This document shows positions 29,053-38,046 of a stretch of DNA of 64,000 nt, piece after piece. A model generated the notes under the pieces. That model was not told where the DNA came from. It made no database searches and worked only from the letters and a program-made list of their open reading frames with translations. The first letter of the stretch is position 1, and each line of letters opens with the position of its first letter. The DNA comes from Aureimonas populi (GTDB lineage: Bacteria; Pseudomonadota; Alphaproteobacteria; Rhizobiales; Rhizobiaceae), in NCBI RefSeq assembly GCF_017815515.1, contig NZ_CP072611.1, positions 2,418,001 to 2,482,000 of the forward strand, read 5' to 3'. The position numbers were made by a program, and so were the translations under genes.

Positions 29053-29236
29053 GGGCTTGTAACTCCGAAACTCCCGCCGCTCGCGCGTCGAACGACTATC
29101 CACAGCATTATCCGCGTTAAGGTTAAATGACCGTAAATTCGCCTTTTGCTTGCTGCTTGAAGACACTTCACTATCGTTCGCACCGACCCGCGCAGGGAAT
29201 GCCAACCCTGCTGCGACGATTCGAAAAGAGCAGGAC
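29053..29236. promoter_or_regulatory. Divergent promoter region of the polysaccharide genes
   Basis: AT-richer gap between the Wza-like gene (minus) and the Wzz-like gene (plus). For the plus direction TTGCTT (29146-29151), 17 bases and CACTAT (29169-29174) can be read. For the minus direction a GATAAT -10-like hexamer lies near 29108-29113 without a good -35. No operator was recognised. Confidence 0.35.
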
Positions 29237-30604
29237 ATGAAGGACGGCGAGGGGGCGGGAAAGCGGAGGCGGCGGGGCATCGCGCGCGGTGCGCGCACGA
29301 TCCTGTCGAGCGCGCTCGTCTTCGCCACCGCCGCCTTCCTTGCCCTGCAACTGGTGGCGCCCTCCTTCGAGGCGGTGGCGTTGGTCGATGTGCCGGCCGG
29401 AGTGGACCGTTCCGTGCCGGCCGCTCCGCCCGCCTTGGTCGAAGGGCTGACGGGGCGTGGGGGCGTTCGCGTCTCGCGGGAAGGCGATGCGCTTGTCGTG
29501 ACGGCCCGCGCCGCCTCGGCCGAAGCCGCGCGACGCGGCGCGCTGGCGCGGGCCGAAGCGGAGGCGGCGACGATGTTGGATGAGAGCGGGGCGGAGCAGC
29601 GCGTCGCGGCGGCGGCCTCGCCCGAACTCCTCCGGCTTCGCGCCGAGCGTGCGCGCCTCGGCGAGAGCCTCGATGAATTGTCGCAAACCCTTCCGCCCGG
29701 GCATCCCCGGCTGGCGATCGTCGAGCTTCACCTCAACGACCTCGACGAGCGTGTCGCGCAGTTGGAAGCGGAGACCGGGGAACTGGCGCCGGCCGCCGCG
29801 ATCCGGCCGCCCGGCGAGGCGCGCGCCGTGCCGCCCCCCGTGCTTTCCACCACGCTGGCGGCCGGTGCCTTCGGGGCGCTGGCCGGCCTGATCGGCGTTC
29901 TCCTCGGCGCGCTCGCGCGGCGCTGGACCGCCCGCGAGCCGTTTCCCGCTCCCGCGCCGGCCCGGCCCGTAGCGGCGCCCGCGCCGAAGGCCGTTCCGGC
30001 CGGCAGACTGCCCGAGCCGCCTGCCGGGGACGAGCCCGTCTCGCTGGATCATCTCGCCGAGGCGCTCGCGCATGAGCCGGTCTCGCGGCTTCTTGTCCTC
30101 TCGGCCCCGGATGCGTCGCCGGCCAGTCTCGATCTCGCGCGGCTCCTGAGCGAACGGGGCCAGCGCGTGCTGCTCGTCGATCTTTCACCGGCCCAGGAGG
30201 TGTGGAGCGCGGCCGCGCTGGGCGTCGCCTCGCCGGGGCTGGACGGGCTGGCCGCCGGCATCGACCTTTCCGCTCTTGTTCGCCGCGACAGGATGAGCGG
30301 CGCGCATCTCCTGCCGGCGGGCAAGCGCTGGCGCGAGCGCGCTCCGGGCCGCATTGAGGCGGCACTCGACACGGCGCGCCGGGCCTATGAGCAGGTGCTG
30401 GTGGAATGCGGAACGATGGAGCCGGGCGAGGTGGCGGCGCTGGCCGACACCGGCGCGGCGGTGCTGTTCGCGCCGGGCGAGACGCCGCAGGCGGCGCGGG
30501 CCCGGCGCCTGGCCGGGCTGGCCGAAGCCGGATTGCGCGATGTCCTCGTCGCTGAAGCGCCTCCGCGCGCTACCGCTTCGGTTCGCGCTCCATCCAGCGG
30601 ATGA
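29237..30604 (+). CDS. Wzz/GumC-like chain-length determinant with degenerate tyrosine-kinase domain
   Basis: 455 residues; ATG at 29237 with GAGCAGG upstream. Layout: basic cytoplasmic start, membrane helix (about 21-40), periplasmic part with a coiled coil (about 95-180) containing PPGHPRLAIVELHLNDLDERV, a second membrane helix (about 205-226), a Pro/Ala linker (235-263), and a C-terminal domain shaped like a BY-kinase. That domain lacks key motifs: at the Walker A position it reads LVLSAPDASPAS with no GK(S/T), Walker A' is VLLVDLSPA, Walker B has become YEQVLVECGT, and there is no tyrosine tail. It is probably a scaffold or pseudokinase controlling polysaccharide length. Divergent from the Wza-like gene. 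Confidence 0.75.
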   Translation: MKDGEGAGKRRRRGIARGARTILSSALVFATAAFLALQLVAPSFEAVALVDVPAGVDRSVPAAPPALVEGLTGRGGVRVSREGDALVVTARAASAEAARRGALARAEAEAATMLDESGAEQRVAAAASPELLRLRAERARLGESLDELSQTLPPGHPRLAIVELHLNDLDERVAQLEAETGELAPAAAIRPPGEARAVPPPVLSTTLAAGAFGALAGLIGVLLGALARRWTAREPFPAPAPARPVAAPAPKAVPAGRLPEPPAGDEPVSLDHLAEALAHEPVSRLLVLSAPDASPASLDLARLLSERGQRVLLVDLSPAQEVWSAAALGVASPGLDGLAAGIDLSALVRRDRMSGAHLLPAGKRWRERAPGRIEAALDTARRAYEQVLVECGTMEPGEVAALADTGAAVLFAPGETPQAARARRLAGLAEAGLRDVLVAEAPPRATASVRAPSSG

Positions 30605-30779
30605 GCACCATCGCGGGCACGATCCAGATCAGACCCGTGAACAGGAAGTAGAGAAGATGCACCAGGCCGCTCGCCTCGCCGAGATACAGCGATGCGACGG
30701 CCGTGGCGAAGATCGCGTAGATCATCACCAGAAGCACCAGGACGATGGTCCCGATCAGCTTCTTCATCCGTACCGGCAT
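30570..30779 (-). CDS. DUF2842 family small membrane protein
   Basis: 69-residue protein with two hydrophobic helices ([21 protein letters not shown] and [20 protein letters not shown]) and the ending RWMEREPKR. It matches the DUF2842 family of Alphaproteobacteria, which is typically adjacent to heme A synthase. The ATG at 30779 has GAGGAG 6 bases upstream and is preferred over an ATG at 30803. The 3' end overlaps the Wzz-like gene by 35 bases. Function unknown; a link to cytochrome oxidase assembly is only suggested by the neighbour. Confidence 0.82.
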   Translation of the reverse strand: MPVRMKKLIGTIVLVLLVMIYAIFATAVASLYLGEASGLVHLLYFLFTGLIWIVPAMVLIRWMEREPKR

Positions 30780-30852
30780 CGTCTTCTCCTCGGGCCCTGT
30801 CATGAGCCTGCGACGAAACGCGTTCCTTGCGAAGGCGCGCGTTTGGGTTCAC

Positions 30853-31959
30853 ATGACGGTTGAAGCGCGTGAGCGCAAGCCCGACGAGACGCCCATGACC
30901 ACGCTGCCCCTGATGGGCCTCGAACGCGAAGAGGCCGCCCTGACGCTGGAAGACGTGCGCAACCGCCGCGCCATCCGCCTCTGGCTTCATGTCGTCGCCC
31001 TGATGATCTTCGCCATCGTCCTGGTGGGCGGGGGCACGCGTATCATGGAGGCGGGCCTGTCCATCACCGAATGGAAGCCCATCCACGGCATCGTCCCGCC
31101 CTTGTCGGCGCAGGAATGGCAGGAGGAGTTCGACCTCTACCGGCAGATCCCGCAATATCAGCTCGTCAATCGCGGCATGAGCCTGGACGAGTTCAAGGTC
31201 ATCTTCTGGTGGGAATGGGCGCATCGCTTCCTGGCGCGCGCCGTGGGCTTCGCCTTCGCCATCCCGCTCGCCTTCTTCTGGCTCACCGGCCGCGTGGAAA
31301 GCCGGCTGAAGCCACGCCTTCTCGCGCTTCTGGCGCTGGGCGGGCTCCAAGGAGCGGTCGGCTGGTGGATGGTGGCCTCCGGCCTCGTCGAGCGCACGGA
31401 TGTCAGCCAGTACCGGCTCGCCGTCCACCTCACCCTGGCCTGCATCATCTTCACCGCCGTCCTCTGGGTGGCGGAGGGGCTGGCGGCGGACCGGCGGGCG
31501 GAGCGGCAGGGGCGGTTTCCGCTCGCCGCCGCTGTGCTCGGCCTGTCGCTCCTGCAGATCTATCTGGGCGGGCTCGTCGCGGGCCTGAACGCGGGGCTGA
31601 CCTTCAACACATGGCCGCTGATGGACGGTCAGTGGGTGCCGGGCAATCTCCTGCGTATGGAGCCGCTCTGGCGAAATTTCTTCGAGAACGTCATGACGGT
31701 GCAGTTCACGCACCGCGTCGGCGCTTATGTGCTCTTCGGCGTGGTGCTGGCCTATGCGCTGCTGGCCCGCACCCGCGAAACGCGCTGGCTCCTGGCGCTG
31801 GTGACGATCCAGGCCGGCATCGGCATCGCCACCCTGCTTCTGGCTGTGCCGATGGATCTGGCGCTTCTGCACCAGGGCGGGGCCATCGTGGTGCTGGCCG
31901 CCGCCGTGGTCCACGCGCGGCGGCTGAAGGGGCCGTATCCGGCCCCCGTGGCGGCCTGA
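30853..31959 (+). CDS. ctaA: Heme A synthase (COX15/CtaA)
   Basis: Oxidises heme O to heme A for cytochrome aa3 oxidase. About 368 residues with eight membrane segments. Heme-ligand histidines can be seen in the two homologous halves: [15 protein letters not shown] and RLAVHLTLA in the first, [13 protein letters not shown] and [11 protein letters not shown] in the second. The [25 protein letters not shown] segment is a type-2 (alphaproteobacterial/mitochondrial) signature. No strong ribosome site distinguishes the ATGs at 30802, 30853 and 30895; 30853 gives the usual length. Confidence 0.93.
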   Translation: MTVEARERKPDETPMTTLPLMGLEREEAALTLEDVRNRRAIRLWLHVVALMIFAIVLVGGGTRIMEAGLSITEWKPIHGIVPPLSAQEWQEEFDLYRQIPQYQLVNRGMSLDEFKVIFWWEWAHRFLARAVGFAFAIPLAFFWLTGRVESRLKPRLLALLALGGLQGAVGWWMVASGLVERTDVSQYRLAVHLTLACIIFTAVLWVAEGLAADRRAERQGRFPLAAAVLGLSLLQIYLGGLVAGLNAGLTFNTWPLMDGQWVPGNLLRMEPLWRNFFENVMTVQFTHRVGAYVLFGVVLAYALLARTRETRWLLALVTIQAGIGIATLLLAVPMDLALLHQGGAIVVLAAAVVHARRLKGPYPAPVAA

Positions 31960-31963
31960 TCGT

Positions 31964-32884
31964 TCAGGCGCTCAGCATCAGGTCCATGTTCTGCACGGCC
32001 GCGCCCGAAGCGCCCTTGCCCAGATTGTCCAGAAGGGCGACGAGGTTCGCCCGGCTGCCCGAGGGTGCGCCGAAGACGAAGAGCTTCATGCGGTCCGTCC
32101 CGGCCAGCTCCGTCGGGTCGAGGCGCTTCAGGCCGGCGCTCTCGGCCAGGGGCACGACCTCCACGAGATCCTGCCCCGCGTAATGCGCCGCGAGCGCGGC
32201 GTGCAGGTCGGATGCCGAGGCGCTTTCGAGTTGTAGCGGCACCTGCACGATCATACCCTGTGCGAAACGCCCGACGGAGGGTGCGAAGATCGGCTCGCGT
32301 GCCAGCAGCCCGTGCGCGCGCATCTCCGGCAGATGCTTGTGCGCGAGATCGAGGCCGTAGAGGAAATGCGGCGCGGCGATGTGATCCTCGCGGCTCGCAT
32401 CCTCCATCTGCGCGATCATCTGCTTGCCGCCGCCGGTGTAGCCGGACACGGCGTTGACCGAGACGGGGTAGTCGTCGGGCAGCAGGCCTGCCTCGCGCAG
32501 GGGCCGCAGGAGGGCGATGGTGCCGGTCGGGTAGCATCCTGGATTGGCGACGAGCCGCGCGGCGGCGATCCGCGCGGCCTGCTCCTTCGTCATCTCGGCA
32601 AAGCCATAGACCCAGGCCGGATCGACCCGGTGCGCCGTGGAGGTGTCGATGATCCGCGTGGAATTGTTGCCGGAGAGGAAGGCGACGGCCTCGCGCGAGG
32701 CGTCGTCCGGCAGGCACAGGATCGCGATGTCGGCCTCGTTCAGGAGGTCCTCGCGCATCGCCGCGTTGCGCCGCTCCGCTTCCGGGATCGACAGGAGCTC
32801 GACATCGCCGCGCCCTTCCATGCGTGCGCGGATCTGAAGGCCGGTCGTGCCGTGCTCGCCGTCGATGAAGATGCGCGGTTTCAT
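31964..32884 (-). CDS. argC: N-acetyl-gamma-glutamyl-phosphate reductase
   Basis: Third step of arginine synthesis, NADPH-dependent. 306 residues of the shorter (type 2) class starting [24 protein letters not shown]. Catalytic Cys is in [11 protein letters not shown], and HKHLPEM gives a conserved His. Neighbouring agmatinase and ribosomal genes form a common Hyphomicrobiales arrangement. It is convergent with ctaA, with a gap of only 4 bases. Confidence 0.95.
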   Translation of the reverse strand: MKPRIFIDGEHGTTGLQIRARMEGRGDVELLSIPEAERRNAAMREDLLNEADIAILCLPDDASREAVAFLSGNNSTRIIDTSTAHRVDPAWVYGFAEMTKEQAARIAAARLVANPGCYPTGTIALLRPLREAGLLPDDYPVSVNAVSGYTGGGKQMIAQMEDASREDHIAAPHFLYGLDLAHKHLPEMRAHGLLAREPIFAPSVGRFAQGMIVQVPLQLESASASDLHAALAAHYAGQDLVEVVPLAESAGLKRLDPTELAGTDRMKLFVFGAPSGSRANLVALLDNLGKGASGAAVQNMDLMLSA

Positions 32885-32943
32885 GGAAAGTCTCCTGCTT
32901 TCAGTCGCTTGGCCGGGCCGGCGGAATCAGGTCGTCAGCGCGT

Positions 32944-33918
32944 TCATGCATCGGGCGAGCCGCCCGCCGCCTCCGCCCGCAAGCCCAGCATATACATGGC
33001 GACGGTGGCCGCCGCGATAGCTGTCATGTCGGCATGGTCGTAGGCCGGCGCCACCTCCACCACATCCGCGCCCACCATGTCGAGCACTCCCAGCTTTCGC
33101 AGAACCGAGAGCATCTTCGCGCTGGAAGGGCCGCCCGCGACGGGCGTGCCGGTGCCCGGCGCGTAGGCGACGTCGAGGCAGTCGATGTCGAAGGTCAGAT
33201 AGGTGCGCCGATTGCCCACGCGCCTGGCGATGCGCTCCGCGATGGCAGCGGCGCTCATGTCCTCCACCTCGTCGCCGTGCATGATCTCCAGCCCGCAGCT
33301 CTCCGGCGCGTGGGTGCGGATGCCGATCTGGATGGAGGCGGCCGGATCGACCAGCCCGGCTTCCACGGCCGCGATCAGGAAGGAGCCGTGGTCCACGCGG
33401 CTTTCGCCGGAGGGTGCGACGGCGATGGGCCAGGTGTCCTGATGCGCGTCGAAATGCACGAGCGCGAGGGGCCCGTGCTGTCCGGCGTGCGCCTGGAGAA
33501 GCGGGAAGGTGATCGAATGGTCGCCGCCCAGTGTCAGGAGAAATCCGGTTCGCTCCAGAAGCCAGGCGGCTTGCGTGCGGATCGCCTCGTGCGCCGTCTC
33601 CGGCAGACGATAGTCCAGGAGGCAGTCGCCGTAATCCACCACGCTCATCGCCTCGAACAGGTCGCGCGAGAAGGGGTATTGCGGGTCGTTGTCGAAGATC
33701 ATCGAGGCGCGGCGGATGGCCTGCGGCCCGAAGCGCGCGCCCGGCCGGTTGGAGACGGAGGCGTCGAAGGGCACGCCCCAGACGGTCACGGCCGCGCCGT
33801 CCGGTTCCTTGGTGAAGCGGCGGCGCATGAAGGAGGGCGCGCCCGCATAGGTGGGATCGCTCGCTGCCCCGAGCGCGCTCGTCGCGGTGAAGGCGTGGTC
33901 TATGCACTTGCCGGCCAT
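32944..33918 (-). CDS. speB: Agmatinase (ureohydrolase family)
   Basis: Hydrolyses agmatine to putrescine and urea. The ATG at 33918 lies 7 bases after AGGAG and gives 324 residues; another ATG at 33924 is too close to that site. Binuclear manganese motifs are present: GGDHSITFP, HFDAHQDTWP and DIDCLDVAYAPGTGTP. The exact amidine substrate (agmatine or guanidinobutyrate) cannot be read from these motifs. A perfect short palindrome covers the ribosome-binding site. Confidence 0.9.
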   Translation of the reverse strand: MAGKCIDHAFTATSALGAASDPTYAGAPSFMRRRFTKEPDGAAVTVWGVPFDASVSNRPGARFGPQAIRRASMIFDNDPQYPFSRDLFEAMSVVDYGDCLLDYRLPETAHEAIRTQAAWLLERTGFLLTLGGDHSITFPLLQAHAGQHGPLALVHFDAHQDTWPIAVAPSGESRVDHGSFLIAAVEAGLVDPAASIQIGIRTHAPESCGLEIMHGDEVEDMSAAAIAERIARRVGNRRTYLTFDIDCLDVAYAPGTGTPVAGGPSSAKMLSVLRKLGVLDMVGADVVEVAPAYDHADMTAIAAATVAMYMLGLRAEAAGGSPDA

Positions 33919-33924
33919 GGACAT

Positions 33925-33941
33925 GCTCCTTTGAAAGGAGC
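33925..33941. repeat. 17-bp palindrome over the agmatinase ribosome-binding site
   Basis: GCTCCTTT-G-AAAGGAGC, 8-base arms around one base. On the mRNA it contains the AAAGGAG ribosome-binding sequence and lies between the corA stop and the agmatinase start. It could be an operator or could pair back and limit translation. Confidence 0.45.
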
Positions 33942-33946
33942 GCCTA

Positions 33947-34921
33947 TCACATCCACCCCTTGCCCTTGAAGAACAGGAACGGCAGCACCGCGAAAAGCGC
34001 CATGAGGCCGAGCGCATAAGGGTAACCGGCGGCCCACTGAAGCTCCGGCATTCTCTCGAAGTTCATGCCGTAGATCGAGGCGATCATGGTGGGCGGCATG
34101 AAGAAGACGGAGACGATGGAGAAGATCTTGATGATCTTGTTCTGCTCCAGCGTGATGAGGCCGAGCGTGGCATCGAGAAGGAAGGTGATCTTGTCGGAAA
34201 GGAAGATAGCGTGCTCGCCCAGCGAGGTGGCGTCGCGCTGCATCATCTTCACGCGCTGGCGGCTTTCACGGCTCACCTTGCGCTCGTCCGTCTCCGTCGC
34301 GGAAAGATATGTCACGACGCGCGAGAGCGAGACCATGCTTTCCTGGATCATGTTGATCAACTCGCCCTGGCGGCCGATTCGCCCGATCAGGCCCTCGAGG
34401 TCCCGCTCCTTGGCCTTCTCGCGCCCCCGCCGGTTGCGGAACACCTCGCGGGACAGGAGGTCGATCTCCGATGCGATCTGCTCCAGCGCATCGGCCAGCC
34501 GGTCGATCATGGATTCCAGAAGCCCCAGCATCACCAGCCCGCCGGAGTCGCAGGGGCCCGCCTTGGAGCGCGTGGCGCGCTTCTTGTAGCCGATGAAGGT
34601 CTTGATGTCGGCGTAGCGCTGGGTGACGAGAATCCCGTTCTTCAGGGCGAAGGTCACGGGGGTGCGGACCGGCTCGTCCGTATCGAGCCCGAACAGCGCG
34701 ATCAGCGTCATGAAGCGCGCGCCGTCCTCCTCGTAGAGGCGGGAGGACAGCTCGATCTCCTGCATGTCGGCGAGCGTGGGCAGAGTGAGGTCGAGGCGCT
34801 TCTCCACCGCGCCGCTCTCCGCCGGGGAAGGCTCGATGAGGTCGATCCAGACCGGATCGGCGGGATCGTCCTGCGCCAGCTCTTCCAGGTGCTGGTTGCG
34901 GTGGGCGTAGGCGGTCAGCAT
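33947..34921 (-). CDS. corA: Magnesium/cobalt transporter CorA
   Basis: Pentameric divalent-cation channel of the inner membrane. 324 residues with a long cytoplasmic helical domain and two C-terminal membrane helices. The selectivity motif GMN is present as IYGMNFERMPEL (about residues 281-283), and the protein ends in a basic FFKGKGWM. Located 28 bases upstream of agmatinase on the same strand, so the two may be co-transcribed. Confidence 0.93.
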   Translation of the reverse strand: MLTAYAHRNQHLEELAQDDPADPVWIDLIEPSPAESGAVEKRLDLTLPTLADMQEIELSSRLYEEDGARFMTLIALFGLDTDEPVRTPVTFALKNGILVTQRYADIKTFIGYKKRATRSKAGPCDSGGLVMLGLLESMIDRLADALEQIASEIDLLSREVFRNRRGREKAKERDLEGLIGRIGRQGELINMIQESMVSLSRVVTYLSATETDERKVSRESRQRVKMMQRDATSLGEHAIFLSDKITFLLDATLGLITLEQNKIIKIFSIVSVFFMPPTMIASIYGMNFERMPELQWAAGYPYALGLMALFAVLPFLFFKGKGWM

Positions 34922-34975
34922 GTCGCTCGGCGTCCGGTGGCCAGGGTCCTGCGCAGTAGATGATGGAGCAGTGCC

Positions 34976-35006
34976 AAAAGAAAATGCCCGGCGAAAGGCC
35001 GGGCAT
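34976..35006 (-). terminator. Intrinsic terminator of rplM-rpsI
   Basis: On the minus strand a 9-bp perfect stem (34984-34992 with 34998-35006, ATGCCCGGC/GCCGGGCAT) with a 5-base loop, followed by TTTTCTTTT. It starts 28 bases after the rpsI stop and insulates corA. Confidence 0.88.
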
Positions 35007-35033
35007 CCGATGTCTTGAAGAAAGCGCCGAAGC

Positions 35034-35504
35034 TTAGCGCTTCGAGAACTGGAAGGACCGGCGGGCCTTGGCCTTGCCGTACTTCTTGCGCTCCACGGTG
35101 CGCGAGTCGCGCGTCAGGAAGCCGCCCTTCTTGAGCACGGCGCGCAGGCCGGGCTCGTAGAAGGTGAGGGCGCGCGAGATGCCGTGGCGAACCGCGCCGG
35201 CCTGGCCGGAGAGCCCTCCGCCGGCGACGGTGGCGATGATGTCGAACTGGCCGTCACGGTCGGCCGCGACGATCGGCTGGCGCAGCACCATCTGCAGCAC
35301 GGGGCGCGCGAAATACTCCGCGAACTCCTTGTCGTTGACGATGATCTTGCCCGAGCCGGGCTTGACCCAGACGCGGGCGACCGCGTCCTTGCGCTTGCCG
35401 GTGGCGTAGGCGCGCCCCTGCGCGTCGAGCTTCTGGACGTGGACCGGCGCGGCGGTCTCCACCTCGGCGGAGCCCAGGTCCTGGAGAGAGTTCAGATCGG
35501 CCAT
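35034..35504 (-). CDS. rpsI: 30S ribosomal protein S9
   Basis: 156 residues. N-terminal extension of about 28 residues, then the S9 core: [50 protein letters not shown], and the basic C-terminal tail ending [11 protein letters not shown] that reaches the P site. The start codon overlaps the rplM stop (TAATG). Confidence 0.98.
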   Translation of the reverse strand: MADLNSLQDLGSAEVETAAPVHVQKLDAQGRAYATGKRKDAVARVWVKPGSGKIIVNDKEFAEYFARPVLQMVLRQPIVAADRDGQFDIIATVAGGGLSGQAGAVRHGISRALTFYEPGLRAVLKKGGFLTRDSRTVERKKYGKAKARRSFQFSKR

Positions 35505-35968
35505 TATGCAGCCCTCGTGTTCTTCGAGTTGAGCGCCTTGACGTCCAGCGTCTCGGGCGACTGGGCCTCATGCGGATGCTCCGCGCCGGCGTAGACGCGC
35601 AGGTTCTTCAACTGGCGGCGGCCCAGCGGCCCGCGCGGCAGCATGCGCTCGACGGCCTTCTCGAGCACGCGCTCGGGGAAGCGGCCCTCGAGGATCTCGC
35701 GCGCCTTGCGCTCCTTGATGCCGCCGGCATAGCCGGTGTGCCAGTAGTAGGTCTTGTCCTGGTATTTCTTACCGGTGAACACGACCTTGTCCGCGTTGAC
35801 GATGATGATGTTGTCGCCATCATCGACATGCGGGGTGAAGGTGGCTTTGTGCTTGCCGCGAAGGCGAAGCGCGACGAGGGAGGCGAGGCGGCCGACGACG
35901 AGCCCTTCGGCGTCGATCAGGACCCACTTCTTCACCACCGTCTCGTTCTTCTGCGAGAAGGTCTTCAT
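35504..35968 (-). CDS. rplM: 50S ribosomal protein L13
   Basis: 154 residues starting [33 protein letters not shown]; core motifs [25 protein letters not shown] and [23 protein letters not shown]. The start at 35968 agrees with relatives; a longer frame exists but begins in a non-conserved region. First gene of rplM-rpsI with an AT-rich promoter region upstream. Confidence 0.98.
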   Translation of the reverse strand: MKTFSQKNETVVKKWVLIDAEGLVVGRLASLVALRLRGKHKATFTPHVDDGDNIIIVNADKVVFTGKKYQDKTYYWHTGYAGGIKERKAREILEGRFPERVLEKAVERMLPRGPLGRRQLKNLRVYAGAEHPHEAQSPETLDVKALNSKNTRAA

Positions 35969-36147
35969 GGTCGAACCCTTGGGTAATGTCGTTTCGCCGG
36001 GGAAACCGGCGCATCCGCCGCGCCCTTGCCGGACGCAGCTTCGAGAGCCGCCTTCTAGAGCCAATCCGCCCGGCGCGCAAGCCGAAATCCATCTTTGAAG
36101 ACATGACTTCTCGGAAGAAAATCGCTTTATTTCAATAGCTTGCCGTT

Positions 36148-36198
36148 TGTGGTTTTATTATACCACAATAATGGTATTTCAATACCTCACGTGGTGAG
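36148..36198 (-). promoter_or_regulatory. AT-rich promoter region of rplM-rpsI with nested dyads
   Basis: On the minus strand an extended -10 TGG-TATAAT (TATAAT at 36157-36162) with a TTGAAA -35-like element at 36177-36182 (spacer 14). Three inverted repeats overlap it: TGTGGT/ACCACA (36148-36153, 36162-36167), GGTATT/AATACC (36173-36178, 36181-36186) and CTCAC/GTGAG (36186-36190, 36194-36198). The last covers the stop codon of the upstream thioesterase gene. The stretch is far more AT-rich than its surroundings. The transcript leader would be about 180 nt, room for ribosomal-protein autoregulation. Confidence 0.5.
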
Positions 36199-36624
36199 CG
36201 TCGGAATGGCGTAGGTTCCCACGGCGTGGGCGCAGGGTTCGTCATCGGCTGCCGCGAAAACGGCCACTTCCGCCACGGCCAGACGGCGCCCCAGCTTCAG
36301 GAGGCGAGCCTCGGCGCGGATCAGGCCCGGCCGGGGCCGCTTGAGGAAGTTGATGGACATGTTCGTCGTCACCACATCTTTCGCCTGTGGGCCGAGATGG
36401 GCGACGACGGCCAGGTAAGCCCCGACATCGGCAAGCGCGAAGAGGCTGGGGCCGGACACCGTGCCGCCGGGCCGAAGGTGGCTTTCCTCGGCCGCGAGGC
36501 GCAGATGAACCGTGCCGGGGCCCACCGCATCGACTTCGATCGGGCTCTGGCCCGTCCTGATCTGCGGGAACTCGCTGTCCAGAAACGCGACGACCTCTTG
36601 GGCGGTCATGACCGGTCGGAACAT
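36187..36624 (-). CDS. PaaI family hotdog-fold thioesterase
   Basis: 145-residue hotdog protein with the pattern GGTVSGPSLFALADVGAYLAVVAHLG and the strand TNMSINFLKRPRPGLIRAEARLLKLGRRLAVAEVAVF. It is distinct from the PaaI in the phenylacetate cluster at 60165; the usual HGG motif is replaced by SGP, so activity on acyl-CoA is less certain. It sits just upstream of rplM, as in many Hyphomicrobiales, and 17 bases after the P450 gene on the same strand. Confidence 0.8.
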   Translation of the reverse strand: MFRPVMTAQEVVAFLDSEFPQIRTGQSPIEVDAVGPGTVHLRLAAEESHLRPGGTVSGPSLFALADVGAYLAVVAHLGPQAKDVVTTNMSINFLKRPRPGLIRAEARLLKLGRRLAVAEVAVFAAADDEPCAHAVGTYAIPTLTT

Positions 36625-36641
36625 GGAGGCCTCGCCTTTTT

Positions 36642-37910
36642 CTAGAACGCAAGGTCGAGGCGCGGCAGGCCCCGGAAGTGGAAGCTGTCGCGCGCCCGCG
36701 GCTCGCCCGCAAGGCGCAGGGCCGGCAGGCGGCGAAACAGCGTGGCCAGCGCCACGCGCAGTTCCAGCCGGGCGAGGGGCGCGCCGATGCAGAAATGGAT
36801 GCCCGCGCCGAAGGCGACATGCCCGTTGCGCCCGCGCGCCGGATCGAACCGGTCGGGTGCGGCGAAGACGGCCGGATCGCGATTGGCCGCGCCGAGCATC
36901 AGCGCGATCTCCTCGCCGCGCCTCAGCCACCGGCCCTCGGCCAGCTCGATGTCCTGAAAGGCGACGCGGCGGAAGAGATGCAGAGGCGTATCGAAGCGCA
37001 GGACCTCCTCCACGCTCGCTTCCCCGCTTGCCTCGTCCGCGAAAAGGGCTTGCGGGTCGAGGCCGCTTTCGAGGATCGCCCGCGTGCCGTTGCCGATGGC
37101 ATGGACAGTGGCCTCGTGGCCGGCGTTCAGGAGGACGGCCAGCGTCGAGATCATCTCGTCCTCGCTCAGGCGTCCCGATTCCGTTTCCGCCGCGATCAGC
37201 GCCGAGACGAGATCGTCCGCCGGAAACCGCCTCTTGCGGCGGATCGTCTCCTGCAGAAAGGCCCGGAACTCGCGCGACGCCCGGTCCGCCGCCTCCTCGA
37301 CGGCGCGGTCGCGCAGGAAGCCGTACATCGCGACCATGGCGTGCGACCACTGGAGGAGCAGCGGCGCGTGCGAACGATCCACGCCGATGAGGTCGGAGAT
37401 GATCGCGACGGGCAGCGGCTCGGCGAAGGCGGTCACCAGTTCGACCTCCCCGTCCGCCTCGAATGCATCGATCAGCCTGTTGGCGAGGGTTTCGATGGTT
37501 CCTTCCAGCCGCTCCACATTGCGCGAGACGAAGGCTTTGGAAACCAGGGCGCGAAGGCGCGTATGGGTGGGCGCCTCGAGGTCCAGGAGCGAGTGGGCCT
37601 CCAGCGCGTAGAAGGCTTCCAGATGCGCCGGCACGTCCCGGGCAGGCCGCCCGTCCGGCCCCGCCGGCAGAATACGGCCGAGCCGCCGGTCCTTCAGAAG
37701 TCGCGAGACCGTGGTGTGCTCGAAGGCCGCGATGCAGCCCGCCTCCTCCCAGAAGCCCAGCGGCGTGCGTTCGCGCAGGGCAGCGTAAGCGGGGTAGGGG
37801 TCGAGGTAGAAAACCGGTTCGCGCGGATCGAGGCGAAAGCAATCCTCGTTCGGGCCGAAGACGAGGCTGGCGGGAAGGTCGGTCGGTGGGGAGGGGTCTG
37901 TGCGGCGCAT
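36642..37910 (-). CDS. Cytochrome P450
   Basis: Soluble bacterial P450 of 422 residues from the ATG at 37910. Motifs: I-helix LLNAGHEATVHAIGNG (oxygen-activating AGHEAT), ExxR in VEEVLRFDTP, and heme-binding FGAGIHFCIGAPLARLELRVAL with the axial Cys. There is no membrane anchor. No ferredoxin or reductase gene is adjacent, so redox partners must be elsewhere. Substrate unknown. A longer upstream frame exists but has no family similarity. Confidence 0.92.
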   Translation of the reverse strand: MRRTDPSPPTDLPASLVFGPNEDCFRLDPREPVFYLDPYPAYAALRERTPLGFWEEAGCIAAFEHTTVSRLLKDRRLGRILPAGPDGRPARDVPAHLEAFYALEAHSLLDLEAPTHTRLRALVSKAFVSRNVERLEGTIETLANRLIDAFEADGEVELVTAFAEPLPVAIISDLIGVDRSHAPLLLQWSHAMVAMYGFLRDRAVEEAADRASREFRAFLQETIRRKRRFPADDLVSALIAAETESGRLSEDEMISTLAVLLNAGHEATVHAIGNGTRAILESGLDPQALFADEASGEASVEEVLRFDTPLHLFRRVAFQDIELAEGRWLRRGEEIALMLGAANRDPAVFAAPDRFDPARGRNGHVAFGAGIHFCIGAPLARLELRVALATLFRRLPALRLAGEPRARDSFHFRGLPRLDLAF

Positions 37911-38001
37911 ATGAGCTTGTGTCGCCGAACGGCGCGCAAAGGGCAAGACGGGCCGCGCCTGCCCCGCGAACGCCGGGAACGTTGGGGGGCCGCAATGCAA
38001 A

Positions 38002-38023
38002 GCGCCCGCCGAAGGGCGGGCGC
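38002..38023 (-). terminator. GC-rich hairpin after the SOUL protein gene
   Basis: A 9-bp perfect stem GCGCCCGCC/GGCGGGCGC (38002-38010, 38015-38023) with a tetraloop. Only three T follow on the minus strand, so it is a moderate terminator between the SOUL gene and the P450 gene. Confidence 0.55.
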
Positions 38024-38046
38024 GTTGGCACGGCAAGATCCGGAAT

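Noticed and set aside
29150..29236. Earlier start at 29150 for the Wzz-like protein.
   Set aside because: The added residues overlap the predicted promoter -10, and the ATG at 29237 has a plausible ribosome site and a normal cytoplasmic start.
36187..36624. Treating the thioesterase next to rplM as the paa-pathway PaaI.
   Set aside because: It lacks the HGG motif, and a canonical PaaI is present in the paaG-paaI-paaK operon at 60165.
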